The notes below the pieces were generated by a model. That model was not told the origin of the DNA and made no database searches. It saw only the letters and a list, made by a program, of their open reading frames with translations. A stretch of 13,368 bases of DNA, from positions 1 through 13,368 of the forward strand of contig NZ_JBHUQE010000037.1 of NCBI RefSeq assembly GCF_042687825.1, in the 5' to 3' direction. This document shows positions 1 to 7,009 of this stretch, in pieces (within the stretch, counting starts at the first letter, position 1; the number at the start of each line of letters is the position of its first letter). This DNA comes from Sedimentitalea sp042687825 (lineage in GTDB: Bacteria > Pseudomonadota > Alphaproteobacteria > Rhodobacterales > Rhodobacteraceae). The position numbers were made by a program, and so were the translations under genes.

Positions 1-364
1 GTCCTTCCACGGATTGGACGCGCATACGCACCAGAAATTCGCGCATCAGGTGGCCCGCATACCCCTGGCCCTGATGGGCCGGATCGACCACCACGGACAG
101 GATGACGACGTTCGGCGCATCCGGATCATGCCCGACCAGCTCTTTGAATTCCTCGTTCGACATTTCGACCGCATGGGCACAGCCACTGTTGACGAACCCG
201 ACCATTTGGCCGTCGATCTCGAGAACAAGAAAACCCTGCGGATAATTGGCGATGCGCTTGGCGATCTTCTCCAGCGTCGCGGCCTCATCGCCCTTGTATG
301 CAGCGGATTCGATTGCAAAGCAGCGTGCCGCATCGGTCAACCGCGGGTTGCGAAAGCGTTTCAT
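1..364 (-). CDS. GNAT family N-acetyltransferase, 3' end cut off by the window
   Basis: The visible 121 codons begin MKRFRNPRLTDAARCF and end inside the family core. GNAT enzymes move an acyl group from acyl-CoA to an amine. The acetyl-CoA pyrophosphate-binding loop (motif A) is visible around residues 95-105 as PAHQGQGYAG, matching Q/R-x-x-G-x-G/A, and follows the expected beta strand (VVILSVVVD). The ATG at 364-362 has a GGAGG about 14 bases upstream and an AGG closer in. The substrate cannot be told from the sequence: protein N-termini, amino acids and antibiotics are all possible. The gene lies 126 bp downstream of the PPOX flavoprotein gene on the same strand, so it could be the last gene of that operon, but a nested inverted repeat lies in between. 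The family call is fairly sure; the specific role is unknown. Confidence 0.75.
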   Translation of the reverse strand, partial: MKRFRNPRLTDAARCFAIESAAYKGDEAATLEKIAKRIANYPQGFLVLEIDGQMVGFVNSGCAHAVEMSNEEFKELVGHDPDAPNVVILSVVVDPAHQGQGYAGHLMREFLVRMRVQSVEG

Positions 365-385
365 GACCCTGATCCTATTCCTCCC

Positions 386-423
386 GGTGCGCGGCGGTAC
401 CCGCCCGGCGCATGGGGCGCACC
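386..423 (-). other. Nested inverted repeat between PPOX gene and GNAT gene
   Basis: A perfect 7-bp outer repeat (GGTGCGC at 386-392 and GCGCACC at 417-423) encloses a perfect 5-bp hairpin with a 3-base loop (393-405). In the minus-strand transcript it lies after the PPOX stop and ends about 20 bases before the GNAT start. It could be a factor-dependent terminator or attenuating structure, or a leader hairpin affecting GNAT translation. There is no T-run, so a classical intrinsic terminator is not supported. Confidence 0.35.
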
Positions 424-490
424 GCGCTGTTTGAAGCAAGTTCAGACGGCTGGGCTGGATCTGCCAAGGCGGTCGAGTCGCCTGACGATC

Positions 491-1093
491 CTACCACATG
501 GTCCGCGCCGCGCGGGCGGGCCAGTTGCGGTCATAGCTCTCACCGCCCTCTTCCCCGTCACTGACCTCGGCCAGAATCTCGCCAAAACTGGGCAGATCGG
601 CGCTGTCGTCGCGCGCCCAGATCCCGGCGCGCATCAAGGCGCGCGCGCATTGGGCATAGATCTCGGCAATCGAGATCACGATCACCGTGGCGGGCTGGCT
701 TCCCTTGCGCTGGAACCGGGCGCGCAGCCCGTCATCCGCCGTCAGCCGCGCCCGGCCGTTGACCCGCACGACCGTGTTCGACCCCGGCACCATGAACAGC
801 AGCGACACGCGCCCGTCCGCCACGATGTTACGCAACGAATCCAGCCGGTTGTTGCCGCGCCAGTCGGGCATGGCCAGGGTGTTCGGATCGAGCTCCAGCA
901 CCACCGGGCCATCATCGCCGCGCGGGCTGCCATCGGTGCCTTCCGGACCGACCGTGCACAGGATGCACAGGCGCGACGCCATGATCCAGCGCCGGTACAG
1001 CGGCGTCAGACGCGGGGCCACCTTGCGCAGCGAGGCCGCGCCCGGCTTGCCATACAGCGCCTCCAGCGCCGGAATGTCGTCAAGATACTGCAT
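491..1093 (-). CDS. PPOX-type FMN-binding flavoprotein (MSMEG_1061 / DR2398-like)
   Basis: A 200-residue protein of the pyridoxamine 5'-phosphate oxidase-like split-barrel fold. The FMN-binding core runs from about residue 37 to 120: strands around RLCILCTVGPEG, then GSPRGD (55-60), MPDWRGNNRLDSLRNI (75-90), and SLLFMVPG...VVRVNGRARL (97-117). From memory this matches the TIGR04025-type family of uncharacterised FMN/F420-type oxidoreductases rather than true PdxH. I chose ATG at 1093 (MQYLDDIPAL) over a TTG three codons upstream. It overlaps the plsC stop by 14 bp, which points to translational coupling in the ftsE-ftsX-plsC operon. The substrate is unknown; the enzyme is likely soluble and cytoplasmic. 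The family assignment is confident, the function is not. Confidence 0.82.
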   Translation of the reverse strand: MQYLDDIPALEALYGKPGAASLRKVAPRLTPLYRRWIMASRLCILCTVGPEGTDGSPRGDDGPVVLELDPNTLAMPDWRGNNRLDSLRNIVADGRVSLLFMVPGSNTVVRVNGRARLTADDGLRARFQRKGSQPATVIVISIAEIYAQCARALMRAGIWARDDSADLPSFGEILAEVSDGEEGGESYDRNWPARAARTMW

Positions 1094-1820
1094 CCGGATC
1101 AAACCCCGCTTCGCGCATCAGCGCGTCCGAACGCGCCTCGACCGTGGTTTCAAGCTGATGCATGAACTGGTCCCGCGCCATGCCCGGGGCGATGGGGTCC
1201 AGAAACTCGACCACCGCCAGGCCGGGCTTGCGCAGAATGCCGGTGCGCGGCCAGAACACGCCGACATTGGTCGCGGCGGGCACGCAGGGTTGCCCCAATT
1301 CATCATACAACACACCGGTGCCGACCTTGTAGGGTTTCCTGGCCCCCGGCGCCACACGGGTGCCCTGCGAATAGATGATCAACTGCCCGGGATCGCTGAA
1401 TTCCGAGGCCACGTCCTGAACCATCTGGGCAATCGCCGCGCCGCGCTTGCCGCGGTTGACCGGCACACAGCCCAGCCGTTTTGCATAAAGACCGATGAAC
1501 GGCGTCCACAGCAATTCGCGTTTCATGATGAACTTGCCGTGCGGCACGGCGTCAAAGATGATCAGGATATCCAGAAACGACTGGTGCTTGGCGGCAATCA
1601 TGACCTCGCCGACGGGCACCTTCCCGCGCACCTCGCTGCGCAGGCCAACCATCCAGCGGGCCAGCCACAGCGTGCTGGCGGCATAGATCTTGCAGGCCCG
1701 CAAAGCGCCCCTCTTGGACAGCAGCGCATAGGGCAGAAACAGCACGCCGACGATCGCCATCCACAGATAGATCGTGGCGACGAATATCAGCGACCGCAGC
1801 CATTGTATCGAATGTTTCAT
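1080..1820 (-). CDS. plsC: 1-acyl-sn-glycerol-3-phosphate acyltransferase (PlsC)
   Basis: A 246-residue inner-membrane enzyme that acylates lysophosphatidic acid to phosphatidic acid, the precursor of membrane phospholipids. A hydrophobic N-terminus (about residues 8-34) anchors it. The catalytic HX4D motif is H79-Q-S-F-L-D84. Block II is GCVPVNRGKR (117-126), block III is YSQGTR (150-155) and block IV is PCVPAATN (178-185). Block III has Gln where E. coli-type enzymes have Glu (PEGTR); I recall this variant from other Rhodobacterales. The open frame extends 32 codons further upstream, but ATG at 1820 is preferred because it overlaps the ftsX stop by one base (TGATG) and gives a normal family N-terminus. 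Linkage to ftsEX suggests co-expression of septation and phospholipid synthesis, which is inference. Confidence 0.9.
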   Translation of the reverse strand: MKHSIQWLRSLIFVATIYLWMAIVGVLFLPYALLSKRGALRACKIYAASTLWLARWMVGLRSEVRGKVPVGEVMIAAKHQSFLDILIIFDAVPHGKFIMKRELLWTPFIGLYAKRLGCVPVNRGKRGAAIAQMVQDVASEFSDPGQLIIYSQGTRVAPGARKPYKVGTGVLYDELGQPCVPAATNVGVFWPRTGILRKPGLAVVEFLDPIAPGMARDQFMHQLETTVEARSDALMREAGFDPDAVS

Positions 1821-2707
1821 CAGGTCAACCCCGCCAAGCTGCGCCGTGCCGCCGCCCATGTCGCGGCAAACGCCACGGCCGCCCCCAGAACCGGGATCAG
1901 CGCGGGCCACAGCCACCCGGCGCCCTGAAAGCCCAGCCCGGTCAGAAATCCGCCTTCCGCGCTGGCCGAAGGCAACAGGGCCACGCCCAGAACCCCCAGC
2001 ACCATCCCGACTCCGGTGCCGATCATCGTACGCAGGGTAAAACGCCGGACAAAAGCATGGGCGATATAGCGATCCAGCGCGCCGACCAGCCGCAGAACTT
2101 CGATCACCTGGGCGTTCGCTGCCAGAGCGACATTCGCCGCCAGAGTGATCATCGCGGCGGTGGCGCCGCCAATCAGCAGGATCGAGATCAACCCCAGCCG
2201 GCGCAGGCTGTGCGCGGCATCCACCAGAGGTTTGCGCCAGCGGGTGTGGTCGTCCAGCACCGCGCCGGGCACCTCGGCGGCCAGGCGCAGCCGCAGGCCG
2301 GCCGCGTCATAGCCCGTGTCATCCGCGATCACCTCGATCAATTGGGGCACCGGCAGGCTGTCCAGCGCCAGCTCGGCCCCGAACCATGGCGCCAGCAGGT
2401 CCGCCTGTTCCTCGGCGCTGAACGCGCGGGCGCTGGCCACGCCGGGCGTCTGCTGCAGGATCTGCAGCGCCGCCTGGGTCTGCGCTGCGCGCTGGTCCAC
2501 GGGCGTCGAAATGCGCAGGGTGGCGCTGCGGGCCAGTTCTTCGGACCAGCGATCCGCCAGACGGCCCGAAGCCAGCGACAGCGCCAGCGCGAAAACCGCC
2601 AGAAACGCCATGGCGCCGGACACGAACAGGGTAAGCTGCGCGGTAAACCCGCTGGGTGGCACCATCCGGTCGGCCTGGGAATCGCCGATCATCACCGTTC
2701 GGATCAT
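1820..2707 (-). CDS. ftsX: Cell division protein FtsX (ABC transporter permease-like subunit)
   Basis: A 295-residue inner-membrane partner of FtsE. FtsEX couples ATP hydrolysis at the Z-ring to activation of periplasmic peptidoglycan hydrolases. Four membrane segments are visible: about 22-46, 172-197, 226-246 and 264-286. The extracytoplasmic domain between the first two (about 50-165) is the usual partner-binding region. The motif VIEVLRLVGALDRYIAHAF (201-219) is the conserved cytoplasmic coupling region of FtsX. The start is ATG at 2707, eight bases past the ftsE stop; longer open frames reading into ftsE are not genuine. The stop shares one base with the plsC start. Length and topology are normal, so the identification is strong. 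Confidence 0.92.
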   Translation of the reverse strand: MIRTVMIGDSQADRMVPPSGFTAQLTLFVSGAMAFLAVFALALSLASGRLADRWSEELARSATLRISTPVDQRAAQTQAALQILQQTPGVASARAFSAEEQADLLAPWFGAELALDSLPVPQLIEVIADDTGYDAAGLRLRLAAEVPGAVLDDHTRWRKPLVDAAHSLRRLGLISILLIGGATAAMITLAANVALAANAQVIEVLRLVGALDRYIAHAFVRRFTLRTMIGTGVGMVLGVLGVALLPSASAEGGFLTGLGFQGAGWLWPALIPVLGAAVAFAATWAAARRSLAGLT

Positions 2708-2715
2708 GCCCCGGC

Positions 2716-3393
2716 TCACAGATCCGCCCCCGCCAGTTGCAGACGGCCGTCCGAAATGCGCAGCACCCGGGCCTGCACCTCGCTCTTGGCGGCGCGGATC
2801 AGGGCCAGATCGTGGCTGGCGATCAACACGGTCTTGCCCATCTTGTTCAGCTCCAGCAGCAGCCGCAGCAGGCGCTGCGACATTTCCCAATCGACATTGC
2901 CCGTCGGCTCGTCCGCCAGGATCACGTCGGGCGACATGATGACCGCGCGGGCCAGCGCGGCGCGCTGGCGTTCGCCGCCGGACAATTCCGGCGGCAGGGC
3001 ATCGGCGCGGGCCGACAACCCGACCCAGTTCATCAGGTCGTGCAGATTGCTGTTTTCCTGTCCCAGATCGCGCCCCGATACCGTCAGCGGCAACGCGATA
3101 TTGTCCGCCAGCGGCAGATGATCCAGAAACCGGCAATCCTGATGCACGACGCCGATCCGGCGGCGCATCATGGCCAGGGCGTCGCGGTCAAGGCCCGCCA
3201 TGTCCACATCAAAGGCCCGCACCCGCCCCGCCGTCGGCACAAGCGCGCCATAGCACAGCTTGACCAGGGTGGTCTTGCCGGACCCGGATGGGCCAGTCAG
3301 AAAATGGAACGAGCCAGGCGCCAGGCGCACCGATACTTCGCTCAGCAGCGCGCCGCCGCCATAGCTGTACCCGACGTTCTCCAACTCGATCAC
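2716..3393 (-). CDS. ftsE: Cell division ATP-binding protein FtsE
   Basis: A 225-residue ABC ATPase that binds FtsX on the cytoplasmic face of the division site. All nucleotide-binding motifs are present: Walker A GPSGSGKT (34-41), Q-loop Gln85 in VVHQDCRFL, signature LSGGERQ (137-143), Walker B VILADEP (157-163) and H-loop SHD (His194). I chose GTG at 3393 (MIELENVGYSYGG) because an AGGGG lies seven bases upstream and the N-terminus then matches the family. A TTG two codons earlier would sit only two bases from that AGGGG. FtsE is the first gene of the minus-strand operon ftsE-ftsX-plsC-PPOX and is divergent from the zinc-ribbon gene across 186 bp. No key residue is missing. Confidence 0.93.
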   Translation of the reverse strand: MIELENVGYSYGGGALLSEVSVRLAPGSFHFLTGPSGSGKTTLVKLCYGALVPTAGRVRAFDVDMAGLDRDALAMMRRRIGVVHQDCRFLDHLPLADNIALPLTVSGRDLGQENSNLHDLMNWVGLSARADALPPELSGGERQRAALARAVIMSPDVILADEPTGNVDWEMSQRLLRLLLELNKMGKTVLIASHDLALIRAAKSEVQARVLRISDGRLQLAGADL

Positions 3394-3488
3394 GGCCAAT
3401 CCCCTGACATCTGGGCGCCTTTTGCCTCAGCTATGGCGCAGTTTCAATGCCAAGCGGATGCGGCATGCAGGCAAAGCCTTGCCGGCTG

Positions 3489-3517
3489 ATTTTCTGGCTT
3501 TGCCAATAATCCGTAAA
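3489..3517 (-). promoter_or_regulatory. Possible ftsE operon promoter
   Basis: On the minus strand TTTACG (3517-3512) and GAAAAT (3494-3489) are separated by 17 bases, each matching four of six consensus positions. It would drive ftsE with a leader of about 90 bases and overlaps the divergent promoter of the zinc-ribbon gene. It is weakly supported. Confidence 0.3.
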
Positions 3518-3527
3518 GACCTATAAT
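3500..3527 (+). promoter_or_regulatory. Sigma70-like promoter for the zinc-ribbon gene
   Basis: TTGCCA (3500-3505) and a perfect TATAAT (3522-3527) are separated by 16 bases, in one of the few AT-rich patches of the window. The predicted start of transcription is about 45 bases before the ATG at 3580, which has a strong AGGAGG (3568-3573) six bases upstream. This is the best promoter candidate in the window. Confidence 0.55.
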
Positions 3528-3579
3528 TTAGAGAAACAACAAGACCGAACTCGGCAGGCTCAGGATCAGGAGGGGCAGG

Positions 3580-4344
3580 ATGCGACTGACATGCCCGAAT
3601 TGCGACGCCCAGTACCGGGTGCCCGATACGGCCATCCCGACTGCGGGGCGCGACGTCGAGTGCTCGGGCTGCGGCAAAACCTGGTTTCAACATCATCCGG
3701 ACCATCCGTCAGAACGTACGCCGCCCCGCCCCGCCGACGCAGAGGCACAAAGCGGTAAAACCGAAGGCCACGCGGCGAATCCGATCTCAGCCTCGACGCC
3801 TGGCTCGACGCCAGACGCGGCGCCAGCGGCCGAACCGGTGCAACGCGAGCTGGCCCCCGAAGTTGTCGAGATTCTGCGCCAGGAGGCCGAGCGGGAAAGC
3901 CGTCTGCGCGCCCGGCACCGGCCGGCCAATCTGGAAAGCCAGCCGGAACTGGGTCTTGAGTCGATGGCGCTGGACCTGCCGGCGCCACCGCCGCGCAAGG
4001 CCGCCATCTCGGAAACCGCTGGCAGAACCGACAACGACGCTTTGGGTCCTGCGGTGCTGCCGGATACCGAGGCGCTGAATTCAACCCTGCGCGGCCCCGA
4101 CATCGCCACTGGCGGGGCCGCCAATGACCCGCAAGCTCCAACAGACAGCTCGCGCGCGGGCTTTGCCGGCGGTTTCGGATTGGTGGCCGCTTCGGCAGTG
4201 GCATTGGCGCTGCTCTATGGGAACGCTGCCCGCATCACCGACGCGCTGCCCCAGGCCGCACCGATGGTGCATACCTATGTCGCAAAGGTCGATCAGGGCC
4301 GGCTGTGGCTGGACCGCAAGATCAGCACCTATACACCGAACTGA
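3580..4344 (+). CDS. MJ0042-type zinc-ribbon membrane protein
   Basis: A 254-residue protein with an N-terminal zinc ribbon: Cys5-x2-Cys8 and Cys28-x2-Cys31, with CPNCDAQYRVPDTAI typical of the MJ0042/TIGR02098 zinc-finger family. A long Pro/Ala/Glu-rich, probably disordered linker follows (about 40-190), with a possible charged helix at 91-112. One transmembrane helix lies at about 194-216 and a short C-terminal tail of about 40 residues follows. The ribbon should be cytoplasmic and the tail periplasmic. The function is unknown; such ribbons often mediate protein contacts or nucleic-acid binding. It is divergent from ftsE, and I recall a similar pairing in other Rhodobacterales, which hints at a link to division or envelope. 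The start is set by AGGAGG six bases upstream. Confidence 0.8.
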   Translation: MRLTCPNCDAQYRVPDTAIPTAGRDVECSGCGKTWFQHHPDHPSERTPPRPADAEAQSGKTEGHAANPISASTPGSTPDAAPAAEPVQRELAPEVVEILRQEAERESRLRARHRPANLESQPELGLESMALDLPAPPPRKAAISETAGRTDNDALGPAVLPDTEALNSTLRGPDIATGGAANDPQAPTDSSRAGFAGGFGLVAASAVALALLYGNAARITDALPQAAPMVHTYVAKVDQGRLWLDRKISTYTPN

Positions 4345-4373
4345 CCGCGCAGCCTGCGATCCCGCGCGGGTCA
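4342..4373. terminator. Possible bidirectional terminator hairpin between convergent genes
   Basis: TGACCGCGC (4342-4350) pairs with GCGCGGGTCA (4364-4373) with one bulged G, enclosing a 13-base loop. It lies in the 42-bp gap between the convergent zinc-ribbon and TIGR02302-like genes and overlaps the zinc-ribbon stop codon. There is no T-run on either side. Confidence 0.35.
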
Positions 4374-4386
4374 CAGCAACGCCGAC

Positions 4387-6975
4387 TCAGAACCGTTCCA
4401 GCAGTCTCTGCAGATAGTCCCGTTCCAGCGTGGGGCGGTCGCCATCGCCCGAACGGCGGCGAATTTCATCCAACAATTCGCGCGCTCGACGATATACATC
4501 CTCGCCCTGCAACAGGTTTTCGGGCGTGCCCAGCGATCCGTTGGCGCCGGCATTGCGCCCCAACGGGTCGCGGTTCCGGGCTTGCATGTCACCATCGACA
4601 CTGCCCTGTCCCGGCTGGCCTTCCTGCTCCTGCGCCATGGCCTCGCCCAACGCGCGCATGCCTTCGCGCAGCGCTTCCATCGCTTCGGACTGACTGTCAA
4701 TCGCATCGGCATAGTCGTTCTGGCGCAACGATTGTTCGGCCCCCTGCATGGCGCGCCCGGCCCGGTCCAGGGCCTCGCGCGCGGAGTCGCCTTCGGCGGT
4801 GCCGGCCCCGGGCAGAGCGTTCTGCTGGCGTTCGAGTTCCTGACGCAGGGCCTGCTGGCGGTCGGCCAGCGACGGGTCACCCCCACCGGATTGGCCCCCC
4901 TGCCCCTGCGGACCCTCTGCCGCGCCGCCGTCCTGGCCGTCACCGCGCCCCTGTCCCTGACCGCTATGGCTCTGGCCCCGGCCCTGACCGCCGCTCTGGC
5001 CCTGATTGCCCTGACTTTCACCGGCCTGCGCGCCCGGGTTGAACTGTTCCTGCAGGTCCCGGAACGCCTGATCCGACAGGCCCTGCTGCTCGCGCAGTGT
5101 TTCGGCCAGCCCCTCCATCGCCTGTTGCCCGGCCGACTGGCCGTTCTGGCCCTGGCCTTGGGTCACACGCATGTTTTCCATCATCTGCTGCAGTTCCCGC
5201 AGCGCCTGTTCGGCCTCGGCCATGCGGCCCTGTTCCATCAGGTCCTGAATACGATCCATCATCCGCTGCAGATCATCCTGGCTCATCTGCATTGAATTCT
5301 CGGCCCGCTGCTGATCGCCGGATTGGTCCTGCTGTTGCGCCTGCCGCGACAATTGCTGCAAATAATTGTCGGTGGCCTGACGCAGCTCCTGCATCAGTTC
5401 CGCGATCTCCTCGTCGCTGGCCCCGTCCTTCATCGCCTGGCTCAGCCGTTCCTGAGCGCGCCGCAACCGCTCCAGCGCATCGGCCAGATCGCCCTCTTCC
5501 AGCAGCACCGCCAGGTCCCACAGCGCTTCGGCCAACTCTTGCTGATGCGCGGTGGTCAGCCCGTATCCGGCCAAATTTTCCAACCGCCGCAGGATGACCC
5601 GCAGACGCAGATAGGCAGTTTCCGAGCGGAACACATCCTCGGGGCGATGCGAAATTGCCCGCAATATCTGCGCCACGCGCCGGGCGTTGGCCCGGGTCCA
5701 CAGCAGGTCGCGCCGCTGCTCCGCCACGGCGGCCGCCAGCGGGTCAAAGAACCGACGGGCCAACAGGCGCATCGGCGCCGGGCGGGTCTGGCCGGTCTGG
5801 CCAGCGTGATCCAGGGCGGACAATTCGAACAGGACCGGCAGGTTGGCCCAGGGATGTTTCGAGTAATCCTCGATCAGGGTTTCCGTAAACATCCGGCGGT
5901 CACCGGCAATCGGCAGCGGCAGCGCTGCCGTGATCGCGGGGCGCGGCTCGGGATCGGCGGTCAGGCCATGGCGGCGCGGCACCGAGCCCAGATCCAGTTC
6001 GATCCGCACCTGCCCGGACACGACGCCATAATCGTCGCTGGCGGTAAACGGCAGTTTCAGTTCGCCCGTTGCCTCGGCCGAGGCAACGCCGGCCGCCACG
6101 ATCTGCGGCGCGGTATCCGTCATAACCCGGATATCCCAGGCGCGCCCGCCGGGGCCGTCGATCCGCACCTGACCGTCGCGCCCGGCGATAAATTCCTGCT
6201 CGGGGGCTACGGAATTTTCGGGCGTGTCCGCGGTGTCGCCGGACACGGTCTGGGTCAGCGTCAACGCCCCGACTTCGCCGTAAAAGCGCAAGAGAAATCG
6301 GCTGCCAGAGGGCACCTGCAGGTGCGGATCCGGCACATCGGCCAGATAGACGGTCGGTTTTCCTGTGTGGCGCGGCGGTTCGACCCAACCTTCCCAGGCC
6401 GGTCCGGTGGCCAGACCTCCGCTGCGCGGGGTCAGGTCAGCAACGCCGCCAATGCGCCACACCGAGCCGAACAGCAGCGCCACCAGAAACGCAAGCAGAG
6501 CAATATAGCGCAGCGCAAACGGATCGCGCACGGCAAGGCGCAGATCGGGTGCTGCGGCCCGCGCCCCGGCGGCCCGCGTCGCCATCCGGCCCTGATGTGC
6601 GCGCCACACCGCCGCCGACGCAGCATCACCGGTTCCGATGACCTGATCATCCAGCAAAGTCTGGATCGGACGACCCGGCAAGGTCGCGTCCAGCCGCGCC
6701 ATTGCCTCGTCGCGCGAAGGCCAGCGAAACCGTACCGCCCCCAGGCCCAGCGCCACTAGGCAGATCAACGCGAGCAGGCCCGCCACAGCCCAGACCACCT
6801 CGATCGGCACATTTTCATGCAGACCCAGAATCGGCAGGGCCAGCCCCAGAAGCAGCGCGCTGAACAGCGGCCAGAAACAGCGTAAGAACCGCTCGGCCAC
6901 CATCCCGGCCCGCGTCAAAGCCAGCGGCAGGCGCAGCTTGTGCAACACGAAATCGGGGCCTGTCGGCTGAACCAT
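4387..6975 (-). CDS. TIGR02302 / DUF4175-like protein with Gln/Gly-rich C-terminal half
   Basis: An 862-residue envelope protein. Three transmembrane segments lie near the N-terminus (about 33-52, 58-81 and 157-175). A beta-rich region of about 300 residues follows, then a helical, Gln/Glu/Arg-rich stretch likely to form coiled coils (about 430-620). A low-complexity Gly/Gln/Ser segment follows (encoded near 4880-5030, e.g. GNQGQSGGQGRGQ), then another helical region. The length, N-terminal helices and low-complexity tail match the alphaproteobacterial family TIGR02302, whose function is unknown. ATG at 6975 is preferred (GGAGA five bases upstream) over a TTG at 7002 without a ribosome binding site. 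It lies 34 bp downstream of lysA and is probably co-transcribed with it. A structural role at the cell surface is inference from topology. Confidence 0.85.
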   Translation of the reverse strand: MVQPTGPDFVLHKLRLPLALTRAGMVAERFLRCFWPLFSALLLGLALPILGLHENVPIEVVWAVAGLLALICLVALGLGAVRFRWPSRDEAMARLDATLPGRPIQTLLDDQVIGTGDAASAAVWRAHQGRMATRAAGARAAAPDLRLAVRDPFALRYIALLAFLVALLFGSVWRIGGVADLTPRSGGLATGPAWEGWVEPPRHTGKPTVYLADVPDPHLQVPSGSRFLLRFYGEVGALTLTQTVSGDTADTPENSVAPEQEFIAGRDGQVRIDGPGGRAWDIRVMTDTAPQIVAAGVASAEATGELKLPFTASDDYGVVSGQVRIELDLGSVPRRHGLTADPEPRPAITAALPLPIAGDRRMFTETLIEDYSKHPWANLPVLFELSALDHAGQTGQTRPAPMRLLARRFFDPLAAAVAEQRRDLLWTRANARRVAQILRAISHRPEDVFRSETAYLRLRVILRRLENLAGYGLTTAHQQELAEALWDLAVLLEEGDLADALERLRRAQERLSQAMKDGASDEEIAELMQELRQATDNYLQQLSRQAQQQDQSGDQQRAENSMQMSQDDLQRMMDRIQDLMEQGRMAEAEQALRELQQMMENMRVTQGQGQNGQSAGQQAMEGLAETLREQQGLSDQAFRDLQEQFNPGAQAGESQGNQGQSGGQGRGQSHSGQGQGRGDGQDGGAAEGPQGQGGQSGGGDPSLADRQQALRQELERQQNALPGAGTAEGDSAREALDRAGRAMQGAEQSLRQNDYADAIDSQSEAMEALREGMRALGEAMAQEQEGQPGQGSVDGDMQARNRDPLGRNAGANGSLGTPENLLQGEDVYRRARELLDEIRRRSGDGDRPTLERDYLQRLLERF

Positions 6976-7009
6976 CACATTCTCCGGGGGACCGGGACGC
7001 AAAAGCGCG

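Noticed and set aside
1374..1379. PlsC block III has Gln instead of Glu (YSQGTR), considered as a sign of an inactive enzyme
   Set aside because: All other motifs are intact and I recall PQGTR-type variants in functional Rhodobacterales homologues.
1821..3136. Long minus-strand open frame extending ftsX upstream through ftsE
   Set aside because: The added part is ftsE read in another frame; ATG at 2707, just after the ftsE stop, gives a normal FtsX.
4880..5030. Repetitive GC-rich tract that could be a DNA repeat array
   Set aside because: It is the codon-level result of the Gln/Gly-rich segment of the TIGR02302-like protein; no regular repeat unit was seen.
5323..6759. Plus-strand open frame of 478 codons opposite the TIGR02302-like gene
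   Set aside because: It is rich in Arg, Gln, Pro and His with no recognisable domain, as expected from the antisense of a GC-rich gene.
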